Shown: one piece after another, positions 33,108 to 45,399 of the stretch
How positions within the stretch are numbered: the stretch's first letter is position 1
How the letters are laid out: every line of letters begins with the position of its first letter
From: Octadecabacter sp.
Lineage (GTDB): Bacteria; Pseudomonadota; Alphaproteobacteria; Rhodobacterales; Rhodobacteraceae
Length of the DNA: 64,000 bases
Direction: 5' to 3'
Assembly (NCBI GenBank): GCA_028825445.1
Contig: JAPKAD010000011.1
Coordinates: 1 to 64,000 of the forward strand
Notes under the pieces: model-generated
What the model was told of the DNA's origin: nothing
What the model saw: only the letters and a program-made list of their open reading frames with translations
Databases searched by the model: none
Translations under genes and position numbers: made by a program

Positions 33108-33200
33108 GGTTCGGGCGTCCCGTTAGATGGACCCAACCGCCGGAGCAATCCGGTAAGACTGAGCCGGGTAACCAGATTTAGGTCTGGCCCCGATATTGGA
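33108..33200 (+). promoter_or_regulatory. Probable L10-type ribosomal protein leader upstream of rplJ
   Basis: ggcggtt...aaccgcc 7-bp stem enclosing a cggg-cgt-cccg hairpin, then cggagcaatccggtaag; position directly before rplJ. Assignment by position and structure only. Confidence 0.5.
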
Positions 33201-33208
33201 GTGAAACT

Positions 33209-33724
33209 GTGGATAGAGCACAAAAAGAACAATTGGTTGAGGATCTCGGCCAAATCTTTGAAAGCTCTGGCGTCGTTGTGGTATCCCACTACGAAGGCCT
33301 GACAGTTGCAGAGATGCAGGACCTGCGCGCACGCATGCGTGAAGCGGGTGGTTCTGTACGTGTTGCCAAGAATAAGCTCGCCAAAATCGCCCTAGAGGGC
33401 AAAGCATGCGCAAGCATTGCTAAGCATCTCGATGGTATGACCGTCATAACCTTTTCTGAGGATCCTGTGGCTGCGGCCAAGGTTACTCAGGGGTACGCCA
33501 AAGATAACGCAAAGCTTGTTATTCTTGGTGGTGCCATGGGTGAGATGGACCTTGACCCCGCTGGTGTCAAAGCTGTGTCCGAATTGCCGTCGCGTGAGGA
33601 GCTCATCGCTTCTATCGTTGGCTGCATTGCTGCACCTGCTTCGAACATTGCTGGGGCCATTGGCGCGCCTGCTTCTAACATCGCGAGCATTCTTTCGACT
33701 ATCGAAGAGAAGGCTGCTGCCTAA
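33209..33724 (+). CDS. rplJ: 50S ribosomal protein L10
   Basis: GTG start; [33 protein letters not shown]. Confidence 0.97.
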   Translation: MDRAQKEQLVEDLGQIFESSGVVVVSHYEGLTVAEMQDLRARMREAGGSVRVAKNKLAKIALEGKACASIAKHLDGMTVITFSEDPVAAAKVTQGYAKDNAKLVILGGAMGEMDLDPAGVKAVSELPSREELIASIVGCIAAPASNIAGAIGAPASNIASILSTIEEKAAA

Positions 33725-33792
33725 AGCAACTTGATTGGCTGACGTAGGGATTACCCCTGTCGTTGGAACACAACCTTAGAATGGAAAAGCAA

Positions 33793-34161
33793 ATGGCTGA
33801 TCTGAAAAAAATTGCTGAAGACATTGTCGGTCTGACACTGCTCGAAGCACAAGAACTGAAAACCATCCTCAAAGACGAGTATGGCATTGAACCAGCCGCC
33901 GGTGGCGCTGTTATGATGGCTGGCCCTGCTGAAGGTGCTGCTGAAGAAGAAAAAACTGAATTTGATGTCATCCTCAAGAGCCCAGGCGCTTCAAAGATCA
34001 ACGTGATCAAGGAAGTCCGCGGCATCACTGGTCTTGGTCTCAAGGAAGCAAAAGACTTGGTTGAAGCCGGTGGTAAAATCAAAGAAGGCGTTTCCAAGGA
34101 AGAAGCTGAAGACGTTAAGGGCAAGCTGGAAGCAGCTGGCGCCGAAGTCGAATTGGCTTAA
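33793..34161 (+). CDS. rplL: 50S ribosomal protein L7/L12
   Basis: [22 protein letters not shown]...[38 protein letters not shown]. Confidence 0.98.
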   Translation: MADLKKIAEDIVGLTLLEAQELKTILKDEYGIEPAAGGAVMMAGPAEGAAEEEKTEFDVILKSPGASKINVIKEVRGITGLGLKEAKDLVEAGGKIKEGVSKEEAEDVKGKLEAAGAEVELA

Positions 34162-34219
34162 TTTGTTTAACAATAGCTGGAAAGGACTACTTTATACCTA
34201 ACCAACTATTAAAAAATCT

Positions 34220-34250
34220 GGCTGGATCCATTAAAAATTTGGGTCCAGCC
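34220..34250 (+). other. Hairpin between rplL and rpoB
   Basis: ggctggatcc-attaaaaattt-gggtccagcc; no T-run, so a processing or attenuation element is possible but unproven. Confidence 0.4.
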
Positions 34251-34425
34251 TAATCTGTCTAAATAAGTGCTTTAGAAACTAAGCATTTTTTTAGATCGGT
34301 TCATTGGTCGGGAGGCACTCCTTGGGATGGGTGTCAAGAATTGGCTGAAACGATCTGTTCTCAGGGTAATGCGCCGTCGCCCAACGGTGTTGCGCCCATA
34401 GAGATTTTGAAAGGTGACAACGCAC

Positions 34426-37400
34426 ATGGCTCAATCCTTCCTCGGCCAGAAACGCTTGCGCAAATACTACGGTAAAATTCGCGAAGTTCTCGAGATGCCA
34501 AACCTCATCGAGGTTCAGAAATCATCCTATGATTTGTTCCTGCGCTCTGGTGAAGGCGACACGCCACATGATGGTGAGGGCATCAAGGGTGTTTTCCAAT
34601 CTGTTTTCCCGATCAAAGACTTCAACGAGACATCTGTTCTAGAATTCGTTAAGTACGATCTTGAAAAGCCAAAATATGACGTCGAAGAGTGCCAGCAGCG
34701 TGACATGACATATGCCGCTCCACTTAAGGTAACCCTCCGTCTAATCGTGTTTGACATGGATGATGACACTGGGTCTAAGTCTGTAAAAGACATCAAAGAA
34801 CAAGACGTGTTCATGGGCGATATGCCCTTAATGACACCAAACGGGACGTTTGTTGTAAACGGCACAGAGCGTGTGATCGTTTCCCAGATGCACCGCTCCC
34901 CAGGGGTTTTCTTTGACCACGATAAAGGTAAATCGCACAGCTCGGGCAAATTGCTGTTCGCTTGCCGCATCATCCCATATCGCGGCTCATGGCTCGACTT
35001 TGAGTTTGATGCCAAGGATCTCGTATTCTGCCGCATCGACCGTCGCCGTAAATTACCCGTAACGACTCTGTTGTATGCTCTCGGTCTTGATCAAGAAATG
35101 ATCATGAACGCTTATTACGACCACGTTGATTATACTTTCGACCAAAAGGCGAACAGCTGGAAGACAAAGTTTTTCCCAGAGCGTGTGCGCGGCACACGGC
35201 CGTTGTTTGATTTGGTTGACGCCAAAACTGGTGAAGTGATAGCTGAGGCTGGTAAAAAAATTACCCCACGTGCCGTCAAAGCCTTGATCGACGAAGGTAA
35301 TGTGAAAGACCTTCTCGTCCCGTACGATCAGATTCTTGGTAAGTTTGCGGCAAATGACATTATCAACGAAGAAACCGGTGCGATTTACGTCGAAGCTGGT
35401 GATGAATTAACTTTGGAGATGGACAAAGCCGGCGACGTCGTAGGCGGTACACTCAAAGAACTCGTTGACGCGGGTATCACATCCATCCCTGTGCTTGACA
35501 TCGACAACATCAATGTTGGTCCTTACATGCGCAACACGATGGCGGCAGACAAAAATATGGGCCGCGAAACTGCACTTATGGATATCTATCGCGTAATGCG
35601 TCCTGGCGAACCACCTACTGTAGACGCTGCATCAAACCTGTTTGATAGCTTGTTCTTCGACTCCGAGCGTTATGACCTTTCTGCTGTTGGTCGCGTTAAG
35701 ATGAACATGCGCCTTGCACTGGATGCTGAGGACACAATTCGCACCCTCCGCAAAGAAGACATCGTGTCCTGTATAAAAGCGCTTGTTATGCTGCGTGACG
35801 GTAAAGGTGACATCGACGACATCGACCATCTCGGTAACCGTCGTGTTCGCTCAGTTGGTGAGCTGATGGAAAACCAATACCGCGTAGGTTTGCTCCGCAT
35901 GGAACGCGCTATCAAGGAACGCATGTCGTCAGTTGAGATCGACACGGTTATGCCGCAAGATCTTATCAACGCAAAACCTGCTGCTGCTGCTGTACGAGAA
36001 TTTTTTGGCTCTTCGCAGCTCTCGCAGTTCATGGACCAAACGAACCCGCTCTCTGAAGTCACGCACAAGCGTCGCCTTTCTGCGCTTGGGCCAGGTGGTC
36101 TTACACGTGAACGCGCTGGTTTCGAAGTCCGAGACGTTCACCCAACACACTATGGCCGCATGTGTCCGATTGAGACGCCGGAAGGTCCAAACATTGGCCT
36201 GATTAACTCGCTGGCTACTTTCGCCCGCGTCAATAAGTATGGCTTCATTGAAACACCATACCGTGTTGTTACAGACGGCGTTGTTACGGATGAAGTCCAT
36301 TATATGTCTGCAACAGAAGAAATGCGTCACACAGTGGCGCAAGCTAACGCGAACCTTGATCAAAATATGCGTTTCGTGAATGACCTGGTGTCAACACGTC
36401 AGAATGGTGAGTATACGCTCGCTCCTAGTGAGAATGTGAATCTGATCGACGTCTCACCAAAGCAACTGGTGTCTGTTGCTGCATCTTTGATCCCGTTTCT
36501 TGAAAATGATGACGCTAACCGCGCCTTGATGGGTTCAAACATGATGCGTCAAGCGGTTCCACTGCTCCAAGTAGAGGCCCCGTTGGTTGGTACTGGAATC
36601 GAAGAAGTTGTGGCACGGGATAGTGGTGCTGCGATCATGGCAAAACGTGCGGGCATTATCGACCAAGTCGATGCGACCCGTATTGTTGTGCGTGCCACGT
36701 CGGATTTACAGATTGGTGATCCAGGCGTTGATATTTACCGCATGCGTAAATTTCAGCGGTCTAACCAAAATACCTGTATTAATCAGCGTCCGCTGGTCAA
36801 AGTTGGTGATACGGTACTTAAGGGCGAAGTCATTGCTGACGGCCCATCTACTGACATTGGTGAATTGGCTCTTGGAAAAAACGTTATTGTCGCGTTCATG
36901 CCGTGGAATGGCTACAACTACGAAGACTCGATCTTAATCTCGGAGCGGATTACGCGTGATGACGTGTTTACTTCAATTCACATTGATGAATTTGAAGTTG
37001 CAGCACGTGACACGAAGCTCGGCCCAGAAGAAATCACACGTGATATTCCAAACGTCGGTGAGGAGGCCCTGCGCAACCTCGACGAAGCTGGTATTGTCTA
37101 TATTGGCGCCGAAGTTGAGCCAGGTGATATCCTTGTCGGTAAGATTACACCAAAAGGCGAAAGCCCGATGACCCCAGAGGAAAAGCTACTGCGCGCTATC
37201 TTTGGTGAAAAAGCATCGGACGTTCGCGATACATCGTTGCGGGTTAAGCCGGGTGATTTTGGTACAGTTGTCGAAGTTCGTGTATTTAACCGCCACGGCG
37301 TTGAAAAAGACGAACGTGCACTGCAGATCGAACGCGAAGAAGTTGAGCGTTTGGCCCGTGACCGTGATGACGAGATGACGATCCTTGACCGTAACATCTA

Positions 37401-38565
37401 TGCGCGTTTGCGATCTATGATCGAAGGTAAAACAGTCGCCAAAGGTCCACGTGGCATCAAGACAGGCGCTAACATCGACGCCCCCATGCTTGATGATATG
37501 CCACGCAGCCATTGGTGGCAGATTGCCCTCAAGGAAGAAAAAGATGCACAAATCGTAGAGGCCTTAAACGAGCAGTATGAAGCAGCCAAAAAACTTCTCG
37601 ATGCACGTTTTGAGGACAAAGTTGAGAAAGTGCGTCGTGGCGATGATTTGCCACCAGGCGTGATGAAAATGGTTAAAGTTTTTGTGGCTGTTAAGCGCAA
37701 GCTGCAGCCAGGCGATAAAATGGCTGGCCGTCATGGCAACAAAGGCGTCATTTCCAAAGTCGTTCCAATGGAAGACATGCCATTTCTTGAAGACGGTACC
37801 CCGGTTGACTTCTGTCTTAATCCACTAGGTGTTCCGTCGCGTATGAACGTTGGTCAAATTCTTGAAACCCACATGGGTTGGGCCGCACGTGGTCTTGGTA
37901 TTGAAATTGACGAAGCGTTGGGTGCTTACCGACGTTCTGGTGATTTGACACCTGTTCGTGAAGCTATGAAAGTTGCCTACGGCGATGATGTGTATGACGA
38001 AGGCATCGCCGATATGACAGAAGATCAGCTGGTCGAAGCAGCGGGCAATGTCACTCATGGTGTTCCAATTGCAACACCTGTTTTTGACGGTGCAAAAGAA
38101 GCTGACGTTAACGACAGCCTTACGCGTGCTGGCTTTGACACTTCTGGTCAATCGATTTTGTTTGATGGTCGTACGGGTGAGCAGTTCTCCCGCAAGGTCA
38201 CTGTTGGTGTGAAGTATCTTTTAAAGCTGCACCACCTTGTCGATGACAAGATTCACGCCCGTTCCACTGGGCCATACTCCCTCGTTACACAGCAGCCGCT
38301 GGGTGGTAAGGCACAGTTCGGTGGTCAGCGGTTTGGTGAGATGGAGGTTTGGGCTCTCGAAGCCTACGGCGCCGCTTACACATTGCAAGAAATGCTCACG
38401 GTGAAATCGGATGACGTTGCAGGCAGAACCAAGGTCTACGAAAGCATCGTAAAGGGCGAAGACAATTACGAGGCTGGCATCCCAGAATCGTTTAATGTTC
38501 TTGTCAAAGAAGTACGGGGTCTCGGCCTCAACATGGAACTCCTGGATGCGGAGGAGGATGAGTAA
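34426..38565 (+). CDS. rpoB: DNA-directed RNA polymerase subunit beta
   Basis: [18 protein letters not shown]...; [57 protein letters not shown]. Confidence 0.98.
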   Translation: MAQSFLGQKRLRKYYGKIREVLEMPNLIEVQKSSYDLFLRSGEGDTPHDGEGIKGVFQSVFPIKDFNETSVLEFVKYDLEKPKYDVEECQQRDMTYAAPLKVTLRLIVFDMDDDTGSKSVKDIKEQDVFMGDMPLMTPNGTFVVNGTERVIVSQMHRSPGVFFDHDKGKSHSSGKLLFACRIIPYRGSWLDFEFDAKDLVFCRIDRRRKLPVTTLLYALGLDQEMIMNAYYDHVDYTFDQKANSWKTKFFPERVRGTRPLFDLVDAKTGEVIAEAGKKITPRAVKALIDEGNVKDLLVPYDQILGKFAANDIINEETGAIYVEAGDELTLEMDKAGDVVGGTLKELVDAGITSIPVLDIDNINVGPYMRNTMAADKNMGRETALMDIYRVMRPGEPPTVDAASNLFDSLFFDSERYDLSAVGRVKMNMRLALDAEDTIRTLRKEDIVSCIKALVMLRDGKGDIDDIDHLGNRRVRSVGELMENQYRVGLLRMERAIKERMSSVEIDTVMPQDLINAKPAAAAVREFFGSSQLSQFMDQTNPLSEVTHKRRLSALGPGGLTRERAGFEVRDVHPTHYGRMCPIETPEGPNIGLINSLATFARVNKYGFIETPYRVVTDGVVTDEVHYMSATEEMRHTVAQANANLDQNMRFVNDLVSTRQNGEYTLAPSENVNLIDVSPKQLVSVAASLIPFLENDDANRALMGSNMMRQAVPLLQVEAPLVGTGIEEVVARDSGAAIMAKRAGIIDQVDATRIVVRATSDLQIGDPGVDIYRMRKFQRSNQNTCINQRPLVKVGDTVLKGEVIADGPSTDIGELALGKNVIVAFMPWNGYNYEDSILISERITRDDVFTSIHIDEFEVAARDTKLGPEEITRDIPNVGEEALRNLDEAGIVYIGAEVEPGDILVGKITPKGESPMTPEEKLLRAIFGEKASDVRDTSLRVKPGDFGTVVEVRVFNRHGVEKDERALQIEREEVERLARDRDDEMTILDRNIYARLRSMIEGKTVAKGPRGIKTGANIDAPMLDDMPRSHWWQIALKEEKDAQIVEALNEQYEAAKKLLDARFEDKVEKVRRGDDLPPGVMKMVKVFVAVKRKLQPGDKMAGRHGNKGVISKVVPMEDMPFLEDGTPVDFCLNPLGVPSRMNVGQILETHMGWAARGLGIEIDEALGAYRRSGDLTPVREAMKVAYGDDVYDEGIADMTEDQLVEAAGNVTHGVPIATPVFDGAKEADVNDSLTRAGFDTSGQSILFDGRTGEQFSRKVTVGVKYLLKLHHLVDDKIHARSTGPYSLVTQQPLGGKAQFGGQRFGEMEVWALEAYGAAYTLQEMLTVKSDDVAGRTKVYESIVKGEDNYEAGIPESFNVLVKEVRGLGLNMELLDAEEDE

Positions 38566-38640
38566 GGCTTAAAGCCGAAGCTCAGGGGCCGGTGAAAATC
38601 CGGCCACTCTCCCCTCCCGCCATACTTAAAAGGTATTGAT

Positions 38641-41600
38641 ATGAACCAGGAACTTACAAACAACCCGTTTAACCCGCTCACGCCGGCTAAAACGTTTGAC
38701 GAAATTAAGGTGTCTTTGGCATCACCAGAACGGATTCTATCGTGGTCATTTGGTGAGATCAAGAAACCCGAAACCATCAACTACCGCACCTTTAAACCAG
38801 AACGAGATGGCTTATTTTGTGCGCGTATTTTTGGACCTATTAAAGACTACGAATGTCTATGTGGCAAATATAAGCGCATGAAATATCGTGGCGTTGTCTG
38901 CGAAAAATGTGGGGTGGAAGTCACGCTTCAAAAGGTTCGACGCGAACGCATGGGCCACATCGAACTGGCAGCACCAGTGGCGCATATCTGGTTCCTTAAA
39001 TCTTTGCCTAGCCGTATTGGCCTGATGCTGGACATGACGCTGCGTGACCTCGAACGCATTCTGTATTTTGAAAACTATGTCGTAATTGAGCCAGGTCTTA
39101 CAGACTTACAATATGGTGCTCTGATGACCGAGGAAGAATTTCTCGACGCGCAAGACGCTTACGGTATGGATGCTTTCACAGCCAACATTGGTGCCGAAGC
39201 GATCCGCGAAATGCTGGCCGCAATCGACCTTGACGGTGAAGCCGACACATTGCGGGAAGACCTCAAGGTTGCCACTGGTGAACTAAAGCCAAAGAAGATT
39301 ATCAAGCGTTTGAAGATTGTTGAAAGCTTCATTGAGTCAGGCAACCGTCCGGAATGGATGATCTTAACTGTCGTTCCTGTGATACCACCAGAGTTGCGCC
39401 CACTTGTGCCCTTGGACGGTGGTCGTTTTGCGACGTCAGACCTCAACGATCTGTATCGTCGTGTAATCAACCGAAATAATCGTCTAAAGCGTCTGATCGA
39501 ATTGCGCGCTCCTGACATCATTGTGCGTAACGAAAAACGTATGTTACAAGAATCAGTCGATGCATTGTTCGACAACGGCCGTCGGGGCCGAGTCATCACG
39601 GGTGCCAACAAGCGTCCTTTGAAATCGCTTTCTGACATGCTGAAAGGTAAGCAAGGCCGCTTCCGTCAAAACCTTTTGGGTAAGCGCGTCGACTTCTCTG
39701 GACGTTCGGTCATTGTGACGGGTCCGGAACTTAAACTGCATCAATGTGGTTTGCCCAAGAAGATGGCTCTCGAACTGTTCAAGCCGTTCATCTATTCTCG
39801 CCTCGAAGCGAAAGGCTTGTCTTCCACAGTTAAGCAAGCCAAGAAACTTGTAGAAAAAGAACGTCCCGAAGTTTGGGACATCTTGGACGAAGTTATCCGT
39901 GAACATCCAGTTATGCTGAACCGTGCACCAACGTTGCACCGTCTTGGAATTCAGGCCTTTGAACCTGTCTTGATAGAAGGCAAGGCTATTCAGTTGCACC
40001 CACTTGTGTGTTCTGCATTTAATGCTGATTTTGACGGTGACCAGATGGCTGTCCACGTGCCACTGTCCCTCGAGGCGCAGTTGGAATGCCGTGTTCTGAT
40101 GATGTCTACTAACAACGTGCTGTCGCCTGCGAACGGCGCGCCAATTATTGTGCCGTCTCAGGATATGATCCTTGGTCTGTATTACACAACGATTGAACGA
40201 GAAGGGATGAAGGGCGAAGGTATGGTCTTCTCCAACATTGAAGAAGTCGAGCATGCTTTGCAGGCTGGTGAAGTTCACCTGCACGCAAAAATCAAAGCGC
40301 GCCTTCCCCAGATAGACACTGAAGGCAACGAAGTGTTTGAACGTTTCGAAACCACTCCGGGTCGTGTTCGTCTTGGGTCACTTTTACCAACAAACAATAA
40401 GGCACCTTATAGCCTTGTGAATCGCCTTTTGCGTAAAAAGGAAGTTCAGCAAATCATTGACACGGTTTACCGTTATTGTGGGCAAAAAGAGTCCGTTATT
40501 TTCTGTGACCAGATAATGACAATGGGCTTCCGTGAAGCATTCAAAGCCGGTATTTCTTTTGGTAAAGACGATATGGTAATTCCTAAGACAAAATGGCCAT
40601 TGGTTGAAGAAACCCGGTCTTTGGTTAAGGATTTTGAACAGCAGTACATGGATGGTCTGATTACTCAGGGCGAAAAGTACAACAAAGTTGTAGATGCTTG
40701 GTCCAAAGCTAACGACAAGGTCACGGATGCGATGATGACGACGATTTCGACCACGGAGCGCAATGCCGACGGTTCTGAATCTGAGCCAAACTCAGTTTAC
40801 ATGATGGCCCACTCAGGTGCTCGTGGTTCTGTGACACAGATGAAACAGCTGGGCGGTATGCGTGGTTTGATGGCTAAGCCAAATGGTGAAATTATTGAGA
40901 CACCAATTATTTCTAACTTTAAAGAAGGCTTGACAGTTTTAGAATACTTTAACTCTACCCACGGTGCCCGTAAGGGACTGTCGGATACAGCGTTAAAAAC
41001 TGCGAACTCTGGTTATCTGACACGACGTTTGGTTGACGTTGCCCAAGACTGTATTGTCCGTGAGGTCGATTGTGGGACCGAACGAGCGATTACTGCAGAA
41101 GCTGCGGTTAACGATGGTGAAGTCGTGTCGTCGTTGTCTGATCGCGTGCTGGGTCGTGTTTCTGCTGATGATGTTTTAAAACCTGGGACAGAAGAAGTTC
41201 TGGTGAAAGCAGGAGATCTGATCGACGAACGATCTGCCGATATTATAGAAACATCTGGTGTTGCTAAAATGCGTATCCGTAGCCCACTTACGTGTGAGGC
41301 CGAAGACGGTGTCTGCGCTATGTGCTATGGTCGCGATTTATCACGTGGTACTCGTGTAAATATTGGTGAAGCTGTCGGTATTATCGCTGCGCAGTCTATT
41401 GGTGAGCCTGGTACACAGCTGACGATGCGGACGTTCCACATCGGCGGCGTTGCCCAAGGTGGCCAGCAGTCTTTCCTTGAAGCATCCGTCGAAGGTATTG
41501 TGGAATTGCGAGATGAACAGATCCTCGAAAATGAGATGGGTGAGCAGGTTGTAATGGGCCGTAAGATGGTTCTCGCAATCATGGACGAAAACGGTGAGGA

Positions 41601-42894
41601 ACGTGCTAACCACAAAGTTGGCTACGGCTCTAAGGTGTTTGTGAAAGCTGGATCCAAGATATCCCGTGGTGACAAGATGTTCGAATGGGACCCCTACACT
41701 CTGCCAATCATTGCTGAGAAAGCGGGTATGGTTAAGTTTGTGGATCTTATTAATGGTATCGCCATTCGCGAAGACACTGACGACGCAACAGGTATGACCC
41801 AGCGTATTGTGACCGACTGGCGTTCCGCGCCAAAAGGCAACGAGCTCAAGCCTGAGATTATGATCTTAGACTCTAATGGTGAACCTGTGCTCAACGATGC
41901 AGGCAACCCTGTGACCTATCCGATGTCTGTCGACGCGGTTCTTTCCATCGAAGATGGACAAGATATTCAAGCCGGTGATGTTGTTGCGCGTATTCCGCGT
42001 GAAGGTGCTAAGACCAAGGACATTACAGGTGGTCTTCCACGTGTGGCTGAACTGTTTGAGGCACGTCGCCCTAAGGATCACGCCATCATCGCGGAAATAG
42101 ACGGCTATGTACGTTTTGGTAAGGATTACAAAAACAAGCGCCGTATTGCGATTGAGTCCTCGGAAGACGCTGACATCAAGGTCGAATATATGGTTCCGAA
42201 GGGTAAGCATATCCCAGTGCAAGAAGGCGACTTCGTTCAAAAAGGCGACTACATCATGGACGGCAATCCCGCGCCGCATGATATCCTCGCAATCATGGGT
42301 GTCGAAGCGCTTGCTGACTATATGATAGACGAAGTCCAAGACGTATACCGCTTGCAGGGTGTGAAGATTAACGACAAGCACATCGAAGTTATCGTTCGTC
42401 AGATGCTCCAGAAATGGGAAATTTCTGATAGTGGTGACACAACTTTGCTCAAGGGTGAAAACGTTGATAAGGCGGAGTTTGACGAAGCCAATGCTAAATC
42501 ACTGGCTCGTAAAGGTCGTCCTGCTCAAGGTGAGCCGATCTTGCTTGGTATTACCAAGGCGTCATTACAAACACGTAGCTTCATCTCTGCAGCCTCATTC
42601 CAGGAAACAACGCGCGTCCTTACGGAAGCATCCGTGCAGGGCAAGCGGGACAAACTGGTCGGTCTTAAAGAGAACGTCATCGTAGGCCGTTTGATCCCTG
42701 CTGGTACAGGTGGGGCTACTCAGCAAGTTACTAAGATTGCGACTGATCGTGACAATGTTGTGGTCCAAGCTCGCCGAATAGAAGCAGCGGCAGCCGCTGC
42801 TTTGGCAGCACCCGAGCCTGTTACTGAAGACGCTATTGGTGGCGATGTGTTTAATACGATCATTGCAGACACACCAGAAAACGTCGAAGAGTAA
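38641..42894 (+). CDS. rpoC: DNA-directed RNA polymerase subunit beta'
   Basis: [16 protein letters not shown] catalytic motif; 1417 aa. Confidence 0.98.
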   Translation: MNQELTNNPFNPLTPAKTFDEIKVSLASPERILSWSFGEIKKPETINYRTFKPERDGLFCARIFGPIKDYECLCGKYKRMKYRGVVCEKCGVEVTLQKVRRERMGHIELAAPVAHIWFLKSLPSRIGLMLDMTLRDLERILYFENYVVIEPGLTDLQYGALMTEEEFLDAQDAYGMDAFTANIGAEAIREMLAAIDLDGEADTLREDLKVATGELKPKKIIKRLKIVESFIESGNRPEWMILTVVPVIPPELRPLVPLDGGRFATSDLNDLYRRVINRNNRLKRLIELRAPDIIVRNEKRMLQESVDALFDNGRRGRVITGANKRPLKSLSDMLKGKQGRFRQNLLGKRVDFSGRSVIVTGPELKLHQCGLPKKMALELFKPFIYSRLEAKGLSSTVKQAKKLVEKERPEVWDILDEVIREHPVMLNRAPTLHRLGIQAFEPVLIEGKAIQLHPLVCSAFNADFDGDQMAVHVPLSLEAQLECRVLMMSTNNVLSPANGAPIIVPSQDMILGLYYTTIEREGMKGEGMVFSNIEEVEHALQAGEVHLHAKIKARLPQIDTEGNEVFERFETTPGRVRLGSLLPTNNKAPYSLVNRLLRKKEVQQIIDTVYRYCGQKESVIFCDQIMTMGFREAFKAGISFGKDDMVIPKTKWPLVEETRSLVKDFEQQYMDGLITQGEKYNKVVDAWSKANDKVTDAMMTTISTTERNADGSESEPNSVYMMAHSGARGSVTQMKQLGGMRGLMAKPNGEIIETPIISNFKEGLTVLEYFNSTHGARKGLSDTALKTANSGYLTRRLVDVAQDCIVREVDCGTERAITAEAAVNDGEVVSSLSDRVLGRVSADDVLKPGTEEVLVKAGDLIDERSADIIETSGVAKMRIRSPLTCEAEDGVCAMCYGRDLSRGTRVNIGEAVGIIAAQSIGEPGTQLTMRTFHIGGVAQGGQQSFLEASVEGIVELRDEQILENEMGEQVVMGRKMVLAIMDENGEERANHKVGYGSKVFVKAGSKISRGDKMFEWDPYTLPIIAEKAGMVKFVDLINGIAIREDTDDATGMTQRIVTDWRSAPKGNELKPEIMILDSNGEPVLNDAGNPVTYPMSVDAVLSIEDGQDIQAGDVVARIPREGAKTKDITGGLPRVAELFEARRPKDHAIIAEIDGYVRFGKDYKNKRRIAIESSEDADIKVEYMVPKGKHIPVQEGDFVQKGDYIMDGNPAPHDILAIMGVEALADYMIDEVQDVYRLQGVKINDKHIEVIVRQMLQKWEISDSGDTTLLKGENVDKAEFDEANAKSLARKGRPAQGEPILLGITKASLQTRSFISAASFQETTRVLTEASVQGKRDKLVGLKENVIVGRLIPAGTGGATQQVTKIATDRDNVVVQARRIEAAAAAALAAPEPVTEDAIGGDVFNTIIADTPENVEE

Positions 42895-42916
42895 GATTAC
42901 CTTACGGAAAAAGTTT

Positions 42917-42951
42917 AAAGAAGGCCGCTGGAGGTTCCAGCGGCCTTCTTT
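42917..42951 (+). terminator. Intrinsic terminator after rpoC
   Basis: aaagaaggccgctgg-aggtt-ccagcggccttcttt, 15-bp perfect stem. Confidence 0.92.
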
Positions 42952-43366
42952 GTTGTTGTATCAAATTTTTTGTGTCTATTTGATCAACGCATCTAAGGCA
43001 CCAATCGTTTCAAAAACTAAATAAATTGAGTCTAAATAAATTGTGCAGCGACTGTAATCTGCACGTTTAAAGCATGGGCTGTAAGCTAGACAAGCGAGGC
43101 GGTTAAAAGGGCCAGATACATCTTTTCGTTCAATAACTGTCTCGCCAATGTGCGGGGATACACTGTACCAAAACCATTATCCAATCACAGCTGTATTTAA
43201 CATTTTTCTGTATCCAAAGTTAGTTAATAATTTTTAAAAATCTGTCAAAATGCTGCCCTTCTGAATAACTTTGATGTGTATTTGGGAATGGCTGATACAG
43301 GTCGTTTATTCTCTTGCAGGTATTTTTATTGTAGTAACGCTCGTTAAGCTGTGGCAAATTAATTCA

Positions 43367-44269
43367 ATGATTTTGTCAGACAACATGCGCGCAGCGCTTA
43401 TGATGGCGCTGTCCATGGCGGCCTTCACTATCAACGACGCTTTGATGAAAGTCGCAGCGCCGAATCTTCCATTTTTCCAGCAGATTGTGCTTCGTGGTGT
43501 TATTATTACTTTTGGCTTGTTTGTTTTGGCGGCTTTTTGGGGTCATCTGGGATATAGGCCCAGTGGCAGAGACCGAGCCCTGACTGCTTTGAGAACATTG
43601 GCTGAAATATTTAGCACAATTTTCTTTCTAACGGCTTTGTTCAGTATTTCACTAGCTAATCTATCCGCCATTCTACAAGCCTTACCACTTACAGTGACTT
43701 TGGCTGCGGCAGTTTTTCAGGGTGAACACGTTGGGTGGCGCCGTCTTGTGGCAATTGGTATTGGTTTTATTGGGGTAACAATAATTATTCGCCCAGGAAT
43801 GGACGGCTTTAACGTCTATTCGCTCTATGGTGTGGCGGCAGTAATTGGAGTGACCTTCAGGGATCTCGCTGCGCGCAAGCTTTCTAAAACAATTCCTTCA
43901 AGTCGCGTGGCCCTTTCGGCGGCTCTTGGGGTTACAGTGATGGCTATCATCGGTTCACTGATGACGCGGGAACAGTGGGTCATGTTGTCTTTACGTGAAT
44001 GGTTGTTAATCGGTGGTGCTTCGATGTGCCTTATATGGGGCTATGTTGCCGCAGTCGCTGCCATGCGCCTTGGCGATATCGGGTTTGTTGCGCCGTTCCG
44101 TTACACTTCTTTACTTGTAGCGCTGTTTTTGGGCTACGTGCTGCTGGATGAATGGCCTGATGGTTGGACATTAATCGGGGCAGGAATCGTTATCGTCACT
44201 GGCCTGTTCACAATTTATCGCGAAGGTAAAAATGGTTCGATAATACCAACAAGTGTGCGTACTCGCTAG
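43367..44269 (+). CDS. DMT/EamA family transporter
   Basis: About 10 TM segments, duplicated EamA-like architecture; GFIGVTIIIRPGMDGFN; start chosen at 43367 within ORF 43271..44269. Confidence 0.85.
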   Translation: MILSDNMRAALMMALSMAAFTINDALMKVAAPNLPFFQQIVLRGVIITFGLFVLAAFWGHLGYRPSGRDRALTALRTLAEIFSTIFFLTALFSISLANLSAILQALPLTVTLAAAVFQGEHVGWRRLVAIGIGFIGVTIIIRPGMDGFNVYSLYGVAAVIGVTFRDLAARKLSKTIPSSRVALSAALGVTVMAIIGSLMTREQWVMLSLREWLLIGGASMCLIWGYVAAVAAMRLGDIGFVAPFRYTSLLVALFLGYVLLDEWPDGWTLIGAGIVIVTGLFTIYREGKNGSIIPTSVRTR

Positions 44270-44275
44270 ACACTG

Positions 44276-44304
44276 TTGACACCAAAATCGAGTCGACCTA
44301 TAGA
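44276..44304 (+). promoter_or_regulatory. Strong sigma70-type promoter of the str operon
   Basis: TTGACA (44276-44281), 17-nt spacer, TATAGA (44299-44304), about 225 nt upstream of rpsL. Confidence 0.8.
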
Positions 44305-44397
44305 ACGCGCATCTGTCCTAGGTTTGCCCTTGGCCAGGCATCATTATCGTCGTGGTCAAGATCCGTCCTACTATTGGTCCGATCCTCTGTAACCCAA

Positions 44398-44431
44398 CCG
44401 CTCCGTTGCTCCGGTAAGGCAACGACAGCGG
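44398..44431 (+). promoter_or_regulatory. Structured leader hairpin upstream of rpsL
   Basis: ccgct-c-cgttgc-tccggtaag-gcaacg-ac-agcgg nested stems in the untranslated leader. Confidence 0.5.
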
Positions 44432-44529
44432 GTTTGTTGTGCTTTTTGGACGCAAGAGGCGCTTAGAATTGAAAACTGTGAACCATAACGGTTCACAACA
44501 CATGTGTATGAAGTGGGGACACAAGCCCA

Positions 44530-44901
44530 ATGCCAACGATCCAGCAGCTGATCCGGAAACCCCGGCAGCCTAAAAGAAAAATCTCGAAGTCGCTTCACCT
44601 TGAAGGAAACCCACAAAAACGTGGTGTTTGTACTCGTGTGTATACGACGACACCAAAGAAGCCGAACTCCGCTATGCGTAAGGTTGCCAAAGTGCGCCTG
44701 ACAAATGGTTTTGAGGTCATCAGCTATATTGGTGGTGAAAGTCACAATCTTCAGGAGCACTCCGTGGTTTTGATCCGTGGCGGTCGTGTTAAAGACCTTC
44801 CTGGCGTTCGTTATCATATCCTTCGCGGCGTACTTGATACGCAAGGCGTCAAGGATCGTAAGCAACGTCGTTCGAAGTATGGCGCGAAAAAGCCGAAGTA
44901 A
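44530..44901 (+). CDS. rpsL: 30S ribosomal protein S12
   Basis: [13 protein letters not shown]...[27 protein letters not shown]. Confidence 0.98.
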   Translation: MPTIQQLIRKPRQPKRKISKSLHLEGNPQKRGVCTRVYTTTPKKPNSAMRKVAKVRLTNGFEVISYIGGESHNLQEHSVVLIRGGRVKDLPGVRYHILRGVLDTQGVKDRKQRRSKYGAKKPK

Positions 44902-44913
44902 GGAAGAGATAGC

Positions 44914-45384
44914 ATGTCACGTCGTCACGCCGCTGAAAAACGCGAAATTCTGCCCGATGCCAAATTTGGCGATCGGATTTTGTCTAAATTTATGAACAAC
45001 CTGATGGTTGACGGTAAAAAATCCGTCGCTGAACGGATCGTTTACAACGCATTTGATCGCGTTGAGGACAAACTGAAAAAGTCTCCGCTCGAAGTGTTCC
45101 ACGAGAGTCTAGACAACATCAAACCAAACCTCGAAGTGCGTTCGCGCCGCGTCGGCGGCGCAACCTATCAGGTTCCTGTCGAGGTTCGCCCAGAACGCCG
45201 TGAGGCACTGGCAATTCGTTGGCTTATCGCTGCTGCTAAGAAGCGTAACGAAAAGACCATGGAAGAGCGCCTAGCAGGCGAGCTTGTGGATGCGGTTCAA
45301 GGCCGCGGCACAGCCGTAAAAAAGCGCGAAGATACGCACAAGATGGCCGACGCAAACAAAGCGTTCAGTCACTACCGCTGGTAA
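44914..45384 (+). CDS. rpsG: 30S ribosomal protein S7
   Basis: [40 protein letters not shown]. Confidence 0.98.
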   Translation: MSRRHAAEKREILPDAKFGDRILSKFMNNLMVDGKKSVAERIVYNAFDRVEDKLKKSPLEVFHESLDNIKPNLEVRSRRVGGATYQVPVEVRPERREALAIRWLIAAAKKRNEKTMEERLAGELVDAVQGRGTAVKKREDTHKMADANKAFSHYRW

Positions 45385-45399
45385 TAGGAAGCACCCGAT

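Noticed and set aside
39553-40284. 243-aa minus-strand ORF inside rpoC
   Set aside because: Antisense to conserved rpoC coding sequence; composition (His/Phe/Cys-rich) typical of a shadow ORF
43017-43043. Direct repeat ctaaataaattg x2 after rpoC terminator
   Set aside because: Only two 12-bp AT-rich copies; no flanking element to support a mobile-element or target-site duplication interpretation
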